DNA of 49,226 nucleotides from positions 1-49,226 of the forward strand of contig CALCCB010000060.1 of NCBI GenBank assembly GCA_937899625.1, in the 5' to 3' direction. Source of the stretch: an uncultured Bacteroidota bacterium. Lineage in GTDB: Bacteria > Bacteroidota > Bacteroidia > Flavobacteriales_D > Crocinitomicaceae. Positions 19,009-25,645 of the stretch are shown one piece after another; the first letter of the stretch is position 1, and every line of letters starts with the position of its first letter. The position numbers were made by a program, and so were the translations under genes. A model generated the notes under the pieces. It made no database searches and had not been told where the DNA came from. It saw nothing but the letters and a program-made list of their open reading frames with translations.

Positions 19009-19399
19009 ACGTACAACCTTCAATGCTGCCCACCGACTTTTCAATCCTGAATGGTCAGACGAGAAGAACCTCGAGGTTTTTGGTAAATGCAGTAATCCAA
19101 ATTATCACGGTCACAATTATGTGCTTGAGACATGGATCGAAGGAGAGATTGATCCCGAGATGGGTTATGTTATTGATCTTAAAAAACTAAAAGAACTTGT
19201 CAACGAGGAGGTTGGTGAACGCTTTGATCATAGAAATTTAAATTTGGATTGTCCAGAATTTAAAGAGTTAAAGCCTTCCGCAGAAAATATTGCTCTAGTC
19301 ATTTACAATTTATTGAGACCAAAACTGGAGTCGAAATACAAATTGGTCATTCGTCTGTGGGAAACGGAAAACAACGTGGTTGAATACAACGGTGAATGA
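18995..19399 (+). CDS. 6-pyruvoyl-tetrahydropterin synthase/QueD-family pterin enzyme
   Basis: This 134-residue member of the PTPS/QueD superfamily acts on 7,8-dihydroneopterin triphosphate. The zinc ligands are His in FNAAHRL near residue 13 and the two His of HGHNY. The Cys of FGKCSNPNYHGHNY is the catalytic Cys position, and this block resembles eukaryote-type PTPS more than the E. coli QueD motif. A conserved Glu lies in RLWETENN near the C terminus. No queC, queE or folE is nearby. It lies between idi and photolyase with overlaps on both sides, so a pterin for light-related chemistry is a reasonable idea. QueD activity for queuosine remains possible. Confidence 0.82.
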   Translation: MKVCRRTTFNAAHRLFNPEWSDEKNLEVFGKCSNPNYHGHNYVLETWIEGEIDPEMGYVIDLKKLKELVNEEVGERFDHRNLNLDCPEFKELKPSAENIALVIYNLLRPKLESKYKLVIRLWETENNVVEYNGE

Positions 19400-20688
19400 G
19401 AGCTTTATTCTGGCATCGAAGAGATCTAAGGTCCGAAGACAATGCCGGATTGTACAAAGCTCTAAAATCAGGAGCATCCGTCATCCCGGTTTTCATTTTC
19501 GATTCGAATATATTAAGCGAATTAACTGAAAACGATAAAAGGGTCAGCTTTATTTATAATAGCATCAAAGACCTTAAAGCGATATATCAGCAACATGGAT
19601 CTGATCTAATTATCAGATTCGGTAATCCCATAGAATTAATACCAAAACTCGCCGAAAATTTTAATGCAAAAATGGTTTTCACAAATCGTGATTACGAGCC
19701 TTATGCGTTGGATCGAGACAGAAAGATCTTTGATCTTCTAAACAACAGCAACATTCAATTCACAGGAACAAAAGACCATGTCATTTTCGAAAAGAACGAA
19801 ATCCTGAAAAATGATGGTAAACCATACACGGTCTTTACTCCGTATTCAAAAAAGTGGAAGGAAAAGTTAGATGATTTCTACGTTTCCTCCTATCCTACCT
19901 CTTCCTATTTTTCAAAATTGGAAAAACGCAATCCAGAGCCTCTATTAGGATTGAAAGAAATGGGGTTCCTTCAAGAACCGTATGCCAAAGACTCTAAAGA
20001 ACCCAATGTCAGTATTATTGATAAATATCACCTTACAAGGGATCTTCCGGCCATTCATGGTACATCAAGACTAAGTGTACATTTGAGATTTGGTACGATT
20101 AGTATTCGGGAGTTGTGTCGCATTGCCTTAAAGCACAATCCTACTTACCTGAATGAATTGATCTGGAGAGATTTTTATCAGATGATCATCTATCATTTTC
20201 CGCATTCAGCTATAAATTCTTTTCGAAAAGATTATGACGCAATACGTTGGGAAAATAATGAAGACCATTTCATAGCATGGTGTGAAGGAAAGACTGGATA
20301 CCCGCTGGTGGATGCAGGTATGCGAGAATTAAATGAAACTGGATTCATGCATAATCGAGTAAGAATGGTAACTGCAAGTTTTCTTACAAAGCACCTGTTA
20401 CTGGATTGGAGACTTGGAGAAGCCTATTTCGCTATGAAGTTAATGGACTTTGATCTTGCCAGTAACGTGGGAGGATGGCAATGGGCAGCTGGTTCCGGTT
20501 GTGATGCCGCACCCTATTTCAGAGTCTTTAACCCAACATCTCAACAAGAGAAATTTGACCCAAAATTTGAATACATAAAAAAATGGGTGCCTGAATTCGG
20601 AACATCCTCTTACCCAGAGCCCATTGTCGAACATAAAATGGCTCGCGAAAGAGCCATTGAAAGATATCGTAGTACATTAAAAAAATAG
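19396..20688 (+). CDS. phr: Deoxyribodipyrimidine photolyase (photolyase/cryptochrome family)
   Basis: A 430-residue flavoprotein that uses blue or near-UV light to reverse pyrimidine dimers. It starts with the antenna-binding alpha/beta domain (LFWHRRDLRSEDNAGL). The FAD domain has SRLSVHLRFGTIS, ELIWRDFYQMI, TGYPLVDAGMREL, HNRVRM and the DLASNVGGWQWAAGSG-DAAPYFR block. These are the standard class I residues, including Trp and Asn around FAD. A cryptochrome-like signalling role cannot be excluded. It overlaps the pterin-enzyme gene by four bases (ATGA), and bcp starts one base after its stop. Confidence 0.92.
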   Translation: MRALFWHRRDLRSEDNAGLYKALKSGASVIPVFIFDSNILSELTENDKRVSFIYNSIKDLKAIYQQHGSDLIIRFGNPIELIPKLAENFNAKMVFTNRDYEPYALDRDRKIFDLLNNSNIQFTGTKDHVIFEKNEILKNDGKPYTVFTPYSKKWKEKLDDFYVSSYPTSSYFSKLEKRNPEPLLGLKEMGFLQEPYAKDSKEPNVSIIDKYHLTRDLPAIHGTSRLSVHLRFGTISIRELCRIALKHNPTYLNELIWRDFYQMIIYHFPHSAINSFRKDYDAIRWENNEDHFIAWCEGKTGYPLVDAGMRELNETGFMHNRVRMVTASFLTKHLLLDWRLGEAYFAMKLMDFDLASNVGGWQWAAGSGCDAAPYFRVFNPTSQQEKFDPKFEYIKKWVPEFGTSSYPEPIVEHKMARERAIERYRSTLKK

Positions 20689-20689
20689 T

Positions 20690-21154
20690 ATGAAACAAAT
20701 TGGTGACCAATGTCCGGCTTTCGAACTCCCAGATCAGAATGGAAATATAATCAGCAGCAAAGACCTGATCGGAAAAAAAATACTGGTGATCTATTTCTAT
20801 CCCAAAGATCATACTCCAGGTTGCACAAAAGAAGCTTGCTCATTCAGAGATAATCACGATCAATTTATAGAAGAAGGTTGTGAGGTTATTGGGATATCCT
20901 CAGATAATCCTAATACCCACCTACGATTTGCCGATAAACATTCTCTTGGATTTATGTTGCTTTCAGATTCGTATCAAAAAGTTAGAAAAGCATTCGAGGT
21001 AAGACCAAGTCTTTTTGGCTTAATTCCAGGTAGAGTAACATACGTAATTGACTTGGAAGGAAAGATTGCCGGTATTTATGATTCTCAGTCTGATCCTCAT
21101 GGACACGTGAGTCAATCACTTGCTACCGTGCGCTCTTTGAAGGAAAGATCTTGA
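20690..21154 (+). CDS. bcp: Thiol peroxidase, BCP/PrxQ-type peroxiredoxin
   Basis: A 154-residue peroxiredoxin that reduces hydrogen and organic peroxides through a cysteine pair. The peroxidatic Cys lies in HTPGCTKEACSF and the resolving Cys is five residues later, the typical BCP/PrxQ arrangement. It has no signal peptide, so it is cytoplasmic. As the last gene of the sigma-crt-idi-PTPS-phr unit it adds peroxide defence to pigment and DNA repair. Its 3' end overlaps the SRPBCC gene on the other strand by 32 bases. Confidence 0.93.
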   Translation: MKQIGDQCPAFELPDQNGNIISSKDLIGKKILVIYFYPKDHTPGCTKEACSFRDNHDQFIEEGCEVIGISSDNPNTHLRFADKHSLGFMLLSDSYQKVRKAFEVRPSLFGLIPGRVTYVIDLEGKIAGIYDSQSDPHGHVSQSLATVRSLKERS

Positions 21155-21587
21155 TCACTGCTTCTTCTCTGAATTGGAAAATGCCTTCCAGTTTTTTTCT
21201 GACAAACATCCAGTGTGCAATTTTCCCAATAATACCAAAAGGAAGTGCATAGCTTACAATATCTACCATCCGCACTCCTTTTTCATGAGGATAAAAGTGA
21301 TGTTCATGATGCCACATTTTGTATGGACCAATTCGTTGTTCGTCAACAAAAAAAGAGTTCTCTTTAATGTGCGAGATCTCTGTCACCCATGTCATTGGAA
21401 TATTCAGAAGGGGACGAACTGTGTATTTAATGATCATACCCTCATACATGTCATTAATGAGATCTGTCTTGATTTTAAAATCCATCAAAGAGGGTGTAAT
21501 TCTCGAAAGGTTTTTGGGCGAAGAGAAAAAACTCCATGCCTCTTCCAAACTACAATCAATAATCTGCTCGCTTTTTATTTGATACAT
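21123..21587 (-). CDS. SRPBCC/START-like ligand-binding domain protein
   Basis: I chose the ATG at 21587 (MYQIKSEQIIDCSLEEAW), since the family opens with this strand and helix; an upstream start at 21611 would add eight residues. The 154-residue product has the helix-grip pattern: a first strand, the AWSFFSSPKNLSRITP segment, a strand-rich centre and a C-terminal helix with IGKIAHWMFVRKKLEGIF. Proteins of this type often sit near photolyase or cryptochrome genes, sometimes annotated as cell-division inhibitors. The ligand is unknown. It is divergent from the Crp/Fnr gene, with 52 bases between the starts. Confidence 0.8.
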   Translation of the reverse strand: MYQIKSEQIIDCSLEEAWSFFSSPKNLSRITPSLMDFKIKTDLINDMYEGMIIKYTVRPLLNIPMTWVTEISHIKENSFFVDEQRIGPYKMWHHEHHFYPHEKGVRMVDIVSYALPFGIIGKIAHWMFVRKKLEGIFQFREEAVIKIFPSKSAR

Positions 21588-21639
21588 AATAATTACTTTA
21601 TTATGAAACAATTCATTTCAGAGAATGTTTTAACAAAAA

Positions 21640-22245
21640 ATGAAGTCAATGGATATTCATCAATCTTTGATCGAACACTTCAAAAAAAAGATAACTCTCG
21701 ATCCATCATCCGAAAAGGAAATAAGCTCAGCTTACTCCCTGCATACATTTAAAAAAAAGGAGCTCATTTTTCAGCAAGGACAGGGATGTCTGGTAGAAGG
21801 TTATATCGTCAGTGGACTTGTTCGGGTTTTCAATACTGATCAACAGGGAATTGAACATGTCATGTATTTTGCATTAAATGATTGGTGGATCGGAGATATT
21901 GCTTCATTCTATCGCAATGAACCAGCTGTACTTTCAGCCCAGGCTATGGATGAAACTCAGGTTCTTGTGATTGATCCGGAAAACAAAGAAGCGCTATTTA
22001 AAAAGGTACCACAACTTGAACGTTTTTTCAGGATCCTTACCCAGAACAACTTATCGGTTGTGCAGAAAAGATTATTAATGTCCCATTCCGCAAGTGCCAA
22101 GGATCGCTATCTCGAGTTGATCAACAGATCCCCAGGAATTGAACAACTTGTTCCGCAACATCAAATTGCATCCTACCTGGGTATTTTACCTGAATCACTT
22201 TCCCGTTTGAAAAAACAATTGATCAAGAATGATCAAAAGTCTTGA
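21640..22245 (+). CDS. Crp/Fnr family transcriptional regulator
   Basis: A 201-residue protein with an N-terminal cyclic-nucleotide-binding-type beta barrel (FKKKELIFQQGQGCLVEGYIVSGLVRVF, then the region near DWWIGDIASFYRNEPA) and a long dimer helix. The C-terminal helix-turn-helix is QHQIASYLGILPESLSRLKKQL near residues 172-193. There is no Fnr-type N-terminal Cys cluster, so an iron-sulfur oxygen sensor is unlikely, and the effector is unknown. An alternative ATG lies nine bases downstream. The stop codon is embedded in a perfect Fnr-type palindrome just ahead of yceI, which suggests it controls that gene. Confidence 0.88.
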   Translation: MKSMDIHQSLIEHFKKKITLDPSSEKEISSAYSLHTFKKKELIFQQGQGCLVEGYIVSGLVRVFNTDQQGIEHVMYFALNDWWIGDIASFYRNEPAVLSAQAMDETQVLVIDPENKEALFKKVPQLERFFRILTQNNLSVVQKRLLMSHSASAKDRYLELINRSPGIEQLVPQHQIASYLGILPESLSRLKKQLIKNDQKS

Positions 22246-22255
22246 CCTAGGTCAA
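22242..22255. promoter_or_regulatory. Perfect Crp/Fnr-type palindrome TTGACCTAGGTCAA
   Basis: The 14-bp sequence TTGACCTAGGTCAA equals its own reverse complement and has the TTGAx-N4-xTCAA layout of Fnr/Dnr/FixK boxes. It overlaps the stop codon of the Crp/Fnr gene and lies 54 bases before the yceI ATG, upstream of a possible promoter (TTG at 22271, TAGATTTA at 22291-22298). Confidence 0.6.
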
Positions 22256-22309
22256 CGATTTTTCCCTGTCTTGCTGTCTAATTTTACCGATAGATTTAAA
22301 ACATTTATC

Positions 22310-22831
22310 ATGAACTGGACATTAGACAAACTACATTCAGAAGTAGGATTCAAAGTAAAACACATGATGATCACTAACGTAACTGGAAGCTTTGGTGATT
22401 TTGACGCGCAAGCGCAAGCAGATGAAAATAATTTTATGGGAGGAAATTTCGAATTCTCTGCCCTTATTGATTCAATCTCTACAGGTGTAGCAGACAGAGA
22501 TGCGCATTTAAAATCGGATGATTTTTTCAATGCTGAAACATACCCTACTCTTGCTTTCAAGGCCAACGGAGTGACTAAGACAGGCGACGAGACTTTCACG
22601 CTAAGAGGTGAAATGACCATCAGAGATATTACTAAAATTGTGGAGCTTTCTGTGGAGCACTCAGGAACAGTTGTAGATCCTTATGGACAATTAAAAGCAG
22701 GAATGAGTATTTCCGGTCGCATTAAAAGAAGTGACTTTGGATTGAAATGGAATGCAATTACGGAAGCAGGCAGCATTGTCGTTAGTGACGAGATCAAACT
22801 ATCAGCGGAATTACAATTTATTAAGAGCTAA
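22310..22831 (+). CDS. YceI family protein (polyisoprenoid-binding lipocalin-like)
   Basis: I start at the ATG at 22310 (MNWTLDKLHSEVGFKVKHMM), which matches the family N terminus; a longer frame back to 22229 would overlap the regulator gene and gives no good signal peptide. The 173-residue product keeps the family markers S-x-V-GF-V-KHM, G-F-DFD, RDAHLKSDDFFNAETYP, GEMTIRDITK and RSDFGLKW. YceI proteins bind long isoprenoid chains in a beta barrel; many are periplasmic, but this one lacks an export signal. Its place beside a carotenoid operon fits an isoprenoid or quinone role, which is inference. A strong terminator follows. Confidence 0.9.
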   Translation: MNWTLDKLHSEVGFKVKHMMITNVTGSFGDFDAQAQADENNFMGGNFEFSALIDSISTGVADRDAHLKSDDFFNAETYPTLAFKANGVTKTGDETFTLRGEMTIRDITKIVELSVEHSGTVVDPYGQLKAGMSISGRIKRSDFGLKWNAITEAGSIVVSDEIKLSAELQFIKS

Positions 22832-22851
22832 AACAAATCTGTTTCCAAAAG

Positions 22852-22878
22852 AAAAGGCTGGAATTTCCAGCCTTTTTT
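22852..22878. terminator. Bidirectional terminator between yceI and the 111-residue gene
   Basis: A perfect stem AAAAGGCTGG/CCAGCCTTTT with a short AATTT centre, with T runs on both strands. It serves the two converging genes. Confidence 0.85.
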
Positions 22879-22879
22879 A

Positions 22880-23215
22880 TTAATTCATAAATTTCTTAAG
22901 ATAGAGGAACATGTTTTCTTCCAGTTCGTCATGATATCCCTCAGTGTTCAGGATCTGTTTCACCTCGTTTCTGAATCCTTCCATTTTATCTTTTGTCATT
23001 CCAAAACGATCAAAACAAGCGATGATCTTTTGTAAACGCTGATAATCATTGTCTTTTTCAAACTCGCGATGCATCTTTTTGTAGATCTCCGGATCCACTT
23101 TGCTAAGGATCAATTCTTTCTCCTCTTCTGTTTCTACAAAATTGGAATTAGCCGCATAAATCATAAGGTATGCTCTAAATTGTTCCTCTGTCCATTCAAC
23201 ATTTACTTCGCTCAT
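22880..23215 (-). CDS. Conserved-looking hypothetical protein, 111 residues
   Basis: I do not recognise this family. The product is short, soluble, helical and charged, rich in Glu, Lys and aromatic residues, with no signal peptide or TM helix. The layout resembles TerB-like helical proteins (helices around EEQFRAYLMIYAANSNF, EEEKELILSKVDPEIYKKMHREF and FRNEVKQIL), but this is only a pattern impression. A GGAAAA stretch precedes the ATG, and a TATCTTCA -7-like element lies further up. It ends right at a bidirectional terminator. Codon use looks like its neighbours, so I accept it as a real gene. Confidence 0.7.
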   Translation of the reverse strand: MSEVNVEWTEEQFRAYLMIYAANSNFVETEEEKELILSKVDPEIYKKMHREFEKDNDYQRLQKIIACFDRFGMTKDKMEGFRNEVKQILNTEGYHDELEENMFLYLKKFMN

Positions 23216-23284
23216 TTTTCCTGTTTTATATTTTGAAGATACGAATTATTGGATTATTCGTCTCATTTCCAATCCTATTTTCAG

Positions 23285-23647
23285 CTATTTCACGTAATCC
23301 TGTTTGTGAACGAGCATATACTGATCGTTCTCCATTTTCAAATACCCCTGATCATAACAGAAATAATAGCTTGATCCTTTCTGTGTGGTATAAACATTGG
23401 TAAAATAATGAAAATTGAACCCTTCTTCTGCCAGTCGAATTCCATCAACAGTTACCTTTCCTTTAGGGTTCATTTGTTCGAGTATTCTACGATTCTTACG
23501 AAGAATATTATTGATCCTGCGAACGTAATTATTCGCATCCTCGTTCTGACGGTTGTTAAACGTATTTCTACAATAGTCAGAGCAAAACTTCTGATCCTTT
23601 CTACCCAAAAGTTTTTGCCCACATTCTTTACATGTTCTGGTTTCCAT
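23285..23647 (-). CDS. Small zinc-ribbon-type hypothetical protein
   Basis: This 120-residue protein starts with a likely zinc ribbon: CKECG near residues 5-9 and CSDYC near residues 22-26, two CxxC-type pairs spaced for one zinc. A basic helical stretch follows (NNYVRRINNILRKNRRIL) and then a beta-rich tail with aromatic residues. The knuckles resemble DUF2116-like treble-clef or ribbon proteins. It may bind nucleic acid or a protein partner; the function is unknown. It is divergent from the moxR-bat operon, with 104 bases between the starts containing a TTAACA cluster. Confidence 0.75.
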   Translation of the reverse strand: METRTCKECGQKLLGRKDQKFCSDYCRNTFNNRQNEDANNYVRRINNILRKNRRILEQMNPKGKVTVDGIRLAEEGFNFHYFTNVYTTQKGSSYYFCYDQGYLKMENDQYMLVHKQDYVK

Positions 23648-23665
23648 CAGTGACTGAATTGTGGC

Positions 23666-23723
23666 TTAACAATGTTAACAATATTTAACAGCATAGTCAA
23701 GTGTTCGGGAGCAATCTTTAACA
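23666..23723. repeat. Cluster of four TTAACA motifs before moxR
   Basis: TTAACA occurs at 23666, 23675, 23685 and 23718. The second copy lies in the palindrome TGTTAACA (23673-23680). The first three are 9-10 bases apart, close to one helical turn. They sit between the divergent zinc-ribbon gene and moxR and could be a regulator site. Confidence 0.4.
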
Positions 23724-23751
23724 ACTTTGTATAATACCGATATTCAGACGT

Positions 23752-24774
23752 ATGGCAGAAGAAATGGAACAACCGGTCAACCCGGCAGAAGCACTTAGAA
23801 TCCTGAGTGAAAAGATCAAAATGGAAAATGCTATTATTTCAAGACTTCGCGAAGAGGTCGGAAAGGTAATTGTGGGTCAACAATACATGATCGATCGACT
23901 TTTGATCGCCTTGCTGGCAGATGGCCATGTCCTTTTGGAAGGAGTTCCAGGATTAGCAAAAACGCTTGCAATTAAAACGCTCGCTCAAGCGATCAGTGTT
24001 GATTTCAACAGAATACAATTCACTCCAGATCTTTTGCCTGCAGACGTTACAGGAACATTGATCTACAATCAGAAATCAGAAGAATTCTCAATTAAAAAGG
24101 GCCCCATCTTTGCCAATTTCATTTTGGCCGATGAGATCAACCGTGCTCCTGCAAAGGTGCAATCAGCTCTCCTGGAGGCAATGCAGGAAAGACAAGTGAC
24201 CATTGGAGATGAAACGTATATTCTGCCAAAACCATTTTTGGTTCTTGCGACTCAAAACCCTATTGAACAAGAAGGGACATACCCTCTGCCTGAAGCACAA
24301 GTTGACCGTTTCATGCTTAAAGTATTTCTTGGATACCCATCAAAGGATGAAGAAAAACAGATCATTCGGGCAAATGTCAGAAAAGGTGGACTTCCGGAGT
24401 GTTTAAAGGTGATGTCTGCTGAAGACATCCTTAGAATAAGACAATTGGTTCGAGAAGTATATCTCGACGAAAAAATAGAACAATACATCGTTGACCTGGT
24501 TTGTGCAACAAGAACTCCAGAAGCCTATGGACTTGGTTTTCTTCAACCGATGATCAGTTTTGGTTGCTCTCCTCGAGCAAGTATCAATCTGGCACTCGCT
24601 GCAAAAGCTTACGCGTTCCTTCAAGGTAGAGCTTTCGTTGTTCCTGACGACGTTAAAGCCGTATCACCGGATGTTATGAGGCACCGAATGGGCCTAACCT
24701 ATGAAGCGGAAGCAGAAAATCTGACGATCACAGACGTTGTAACCAAGATCGTAAACAAGGTAGAAGTTCCTTAA
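23752..24774 (+). CDS. MoxR-family AAA+ ATPase, first gene of the bat operon
   Basis: A 340-residue AAA+ protein. Walker A is a GVPGLAKT variant of GxxGxGKT near residues 64-71; Walker B is FILADEINRAPAKVQSALLEAMQE near residues 123-146. Sensor 1 is LATQNPIEQEGTYPLPEAQ and an arginine-finger region is in VDRF. MoxR ATPases are thought to act as chaperones for VWA-domain partners, and here three VWA-type proteins follow. It heads a run of eight genes with overlaps or tiny gaps. The ATG at 23752 fits the family N terminus. Confidence 0.93.
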   Translation: MAEEMEQPVNPAEALRILSEKIKMENAIISRLREEVGKVIVGQQYMIDRLLIALLADGHVLLEGVPGLAKTLAIKTLAQAISVDFNRIQFTPDLLPADVTGTLIYNQKSEEFSIKKGPIFANFILADEINRAPAKVQSALLEAMQERQVTIGDETYILPKPFLVLATQNPIEQEGTYPLPEAQVDRFMLKVFLGYPSKDEEKQIIRANVRKGGLPECLKVMSAEDILRIRQLVREVYLDEKIEQYIVDLVCATRTPEAYGLGFLQPMISFGCSPRASINLALAAKAYAFLQGRAFVVPDDVKAVSPDVMRHRMGLTYEAEAENLTITDVVTKIVNKVEVP

Positions 24775-24775
24775 G

Positions 24776-25645
24776 ATGGAAACGAACGAGCTACTTAAAA
24801 AGATCCGTCACCTGGAAATTAGGGCGAAAGGACTCACCAGACATATTTTTTCCGGTGAATACCATTCTGCCTTTAAAGGAAGAGGTATGGCTTTTAGTGA
24901 AGTTCGTGACTATCAATTAGGCGACGAAGTAAGAACCATTGACTGGAATGTTACCGCCAGGTACAATTCACCTTATGTAAAGGTGTTTGAGGAAGAACGT
25001 GAATTGACCGTCATGCTCGTTATCGATCTTTCAGGTTCGTCTGAATTTGGTTCTGGACAGCGTAGTAAAAAGGATCTTATTCTGGAAATGGCAGCCATTT
25101 TGAGCTTTTCGGCTATCACGAACAATGATAAGGTTGGTGCAATTCTAATTTCCGATCGTGTTGAAAAATATATTGCACCTGACAAAGGAAGGCAACACGC
25201 CTTAATACTGTTGCGCGAGATTATTGAACTAAAACGTAAAGGCGAAGGCACAGATCTGAATGAAGGATTAAAGTTCCTGCGAAACACCCAGAAGAAAAGA
25301 ACCATAACCTTTATCATTTCTGATTTTGTTGATGACCATAATTATCTGGAAGGTTTAAAACTTACCAGAAAATACCATGATGCCATCGCAGTTCGCGTTG
25401 AAGATCCAGCAGAAACGGAGCTCCCGGACGCAGGTATCATTCAATTGTTCAATGCAGAGACTGGCGAGACAACCTGGATCAATTCATCATCAAAGGAGGT
25501 TCGTGAAAAATTTGAAGCAACTGCAAAAGAAAGAAGAGCGGCTTTTCAGCATGAACTAAGAAGGTCTGGTATAGACTATATTGAATTGCATACGGATAAG
25601 GATATTATTCCTCCTATGTCGAATTTTTTCAGAAGGAGATCTTGA
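24776..25645 (+). CDS. DUF58/VWA-like domain protein
   Basis: A 289-residue cytoplasmic protein that opens with the DUF58 signature (HIFSGEYHSAFKGRGMAFSEVRDYQLGDEVRTIDWNVTAR) and continues with a von Willebrand A-type fold: VIDLSGSSEFG is a DxSxS-type MIDAS site near residues 82-86 and FIISDFVD lies near residue 180. DUF58 genes nearly always follow moxR. The stop TGA overlaps the TTG start of the next gene. It may link the MoxR ATPase to the membrane VWA proteins BatA and BatB; this is inference from conserved order. Confidence 0.92.
   Translation: METNELLKKIRHLEIRAKGLTRHIFSGEYHSAFKGRGMAFSEVRDYQLGDEVRTIDWNVTARYNSPYVKVFEEERELTVMLVIDLSGSSEFGSGQRSKKDLILEMAAILSFSAITNNDKVGAILISDRVEKYIAPDKGRQHALILLREIIELKRKGEGTDLNEGLKFLRNTQKKRTITFIISDFVDDHNYLEGLKLTRKYHDAIAVRVEDPAETELPDAGIIQLFNAETGETTWINSSSKEVREKFEATAKERRAAFQHELRRSGIDYIELHTDKDIIPPMSNFFRRRS

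Noticed and set aside
21174-21752. A 192-codon plus-strand ORF opposite the SRPBCC gene
   Set aside because: It lies antisense to the SRPBCC frame, which has clear family motifs, and runs into the Crp/Fnr gene. The translation has no domain-like pattern.
22229-22309. N-terminal extension of YceI as a signal peptide
   Set aside because: It overlaps the regulator gene, lacks a hydrophobic core and cleavage site, and the family N terminus starts at 22310.
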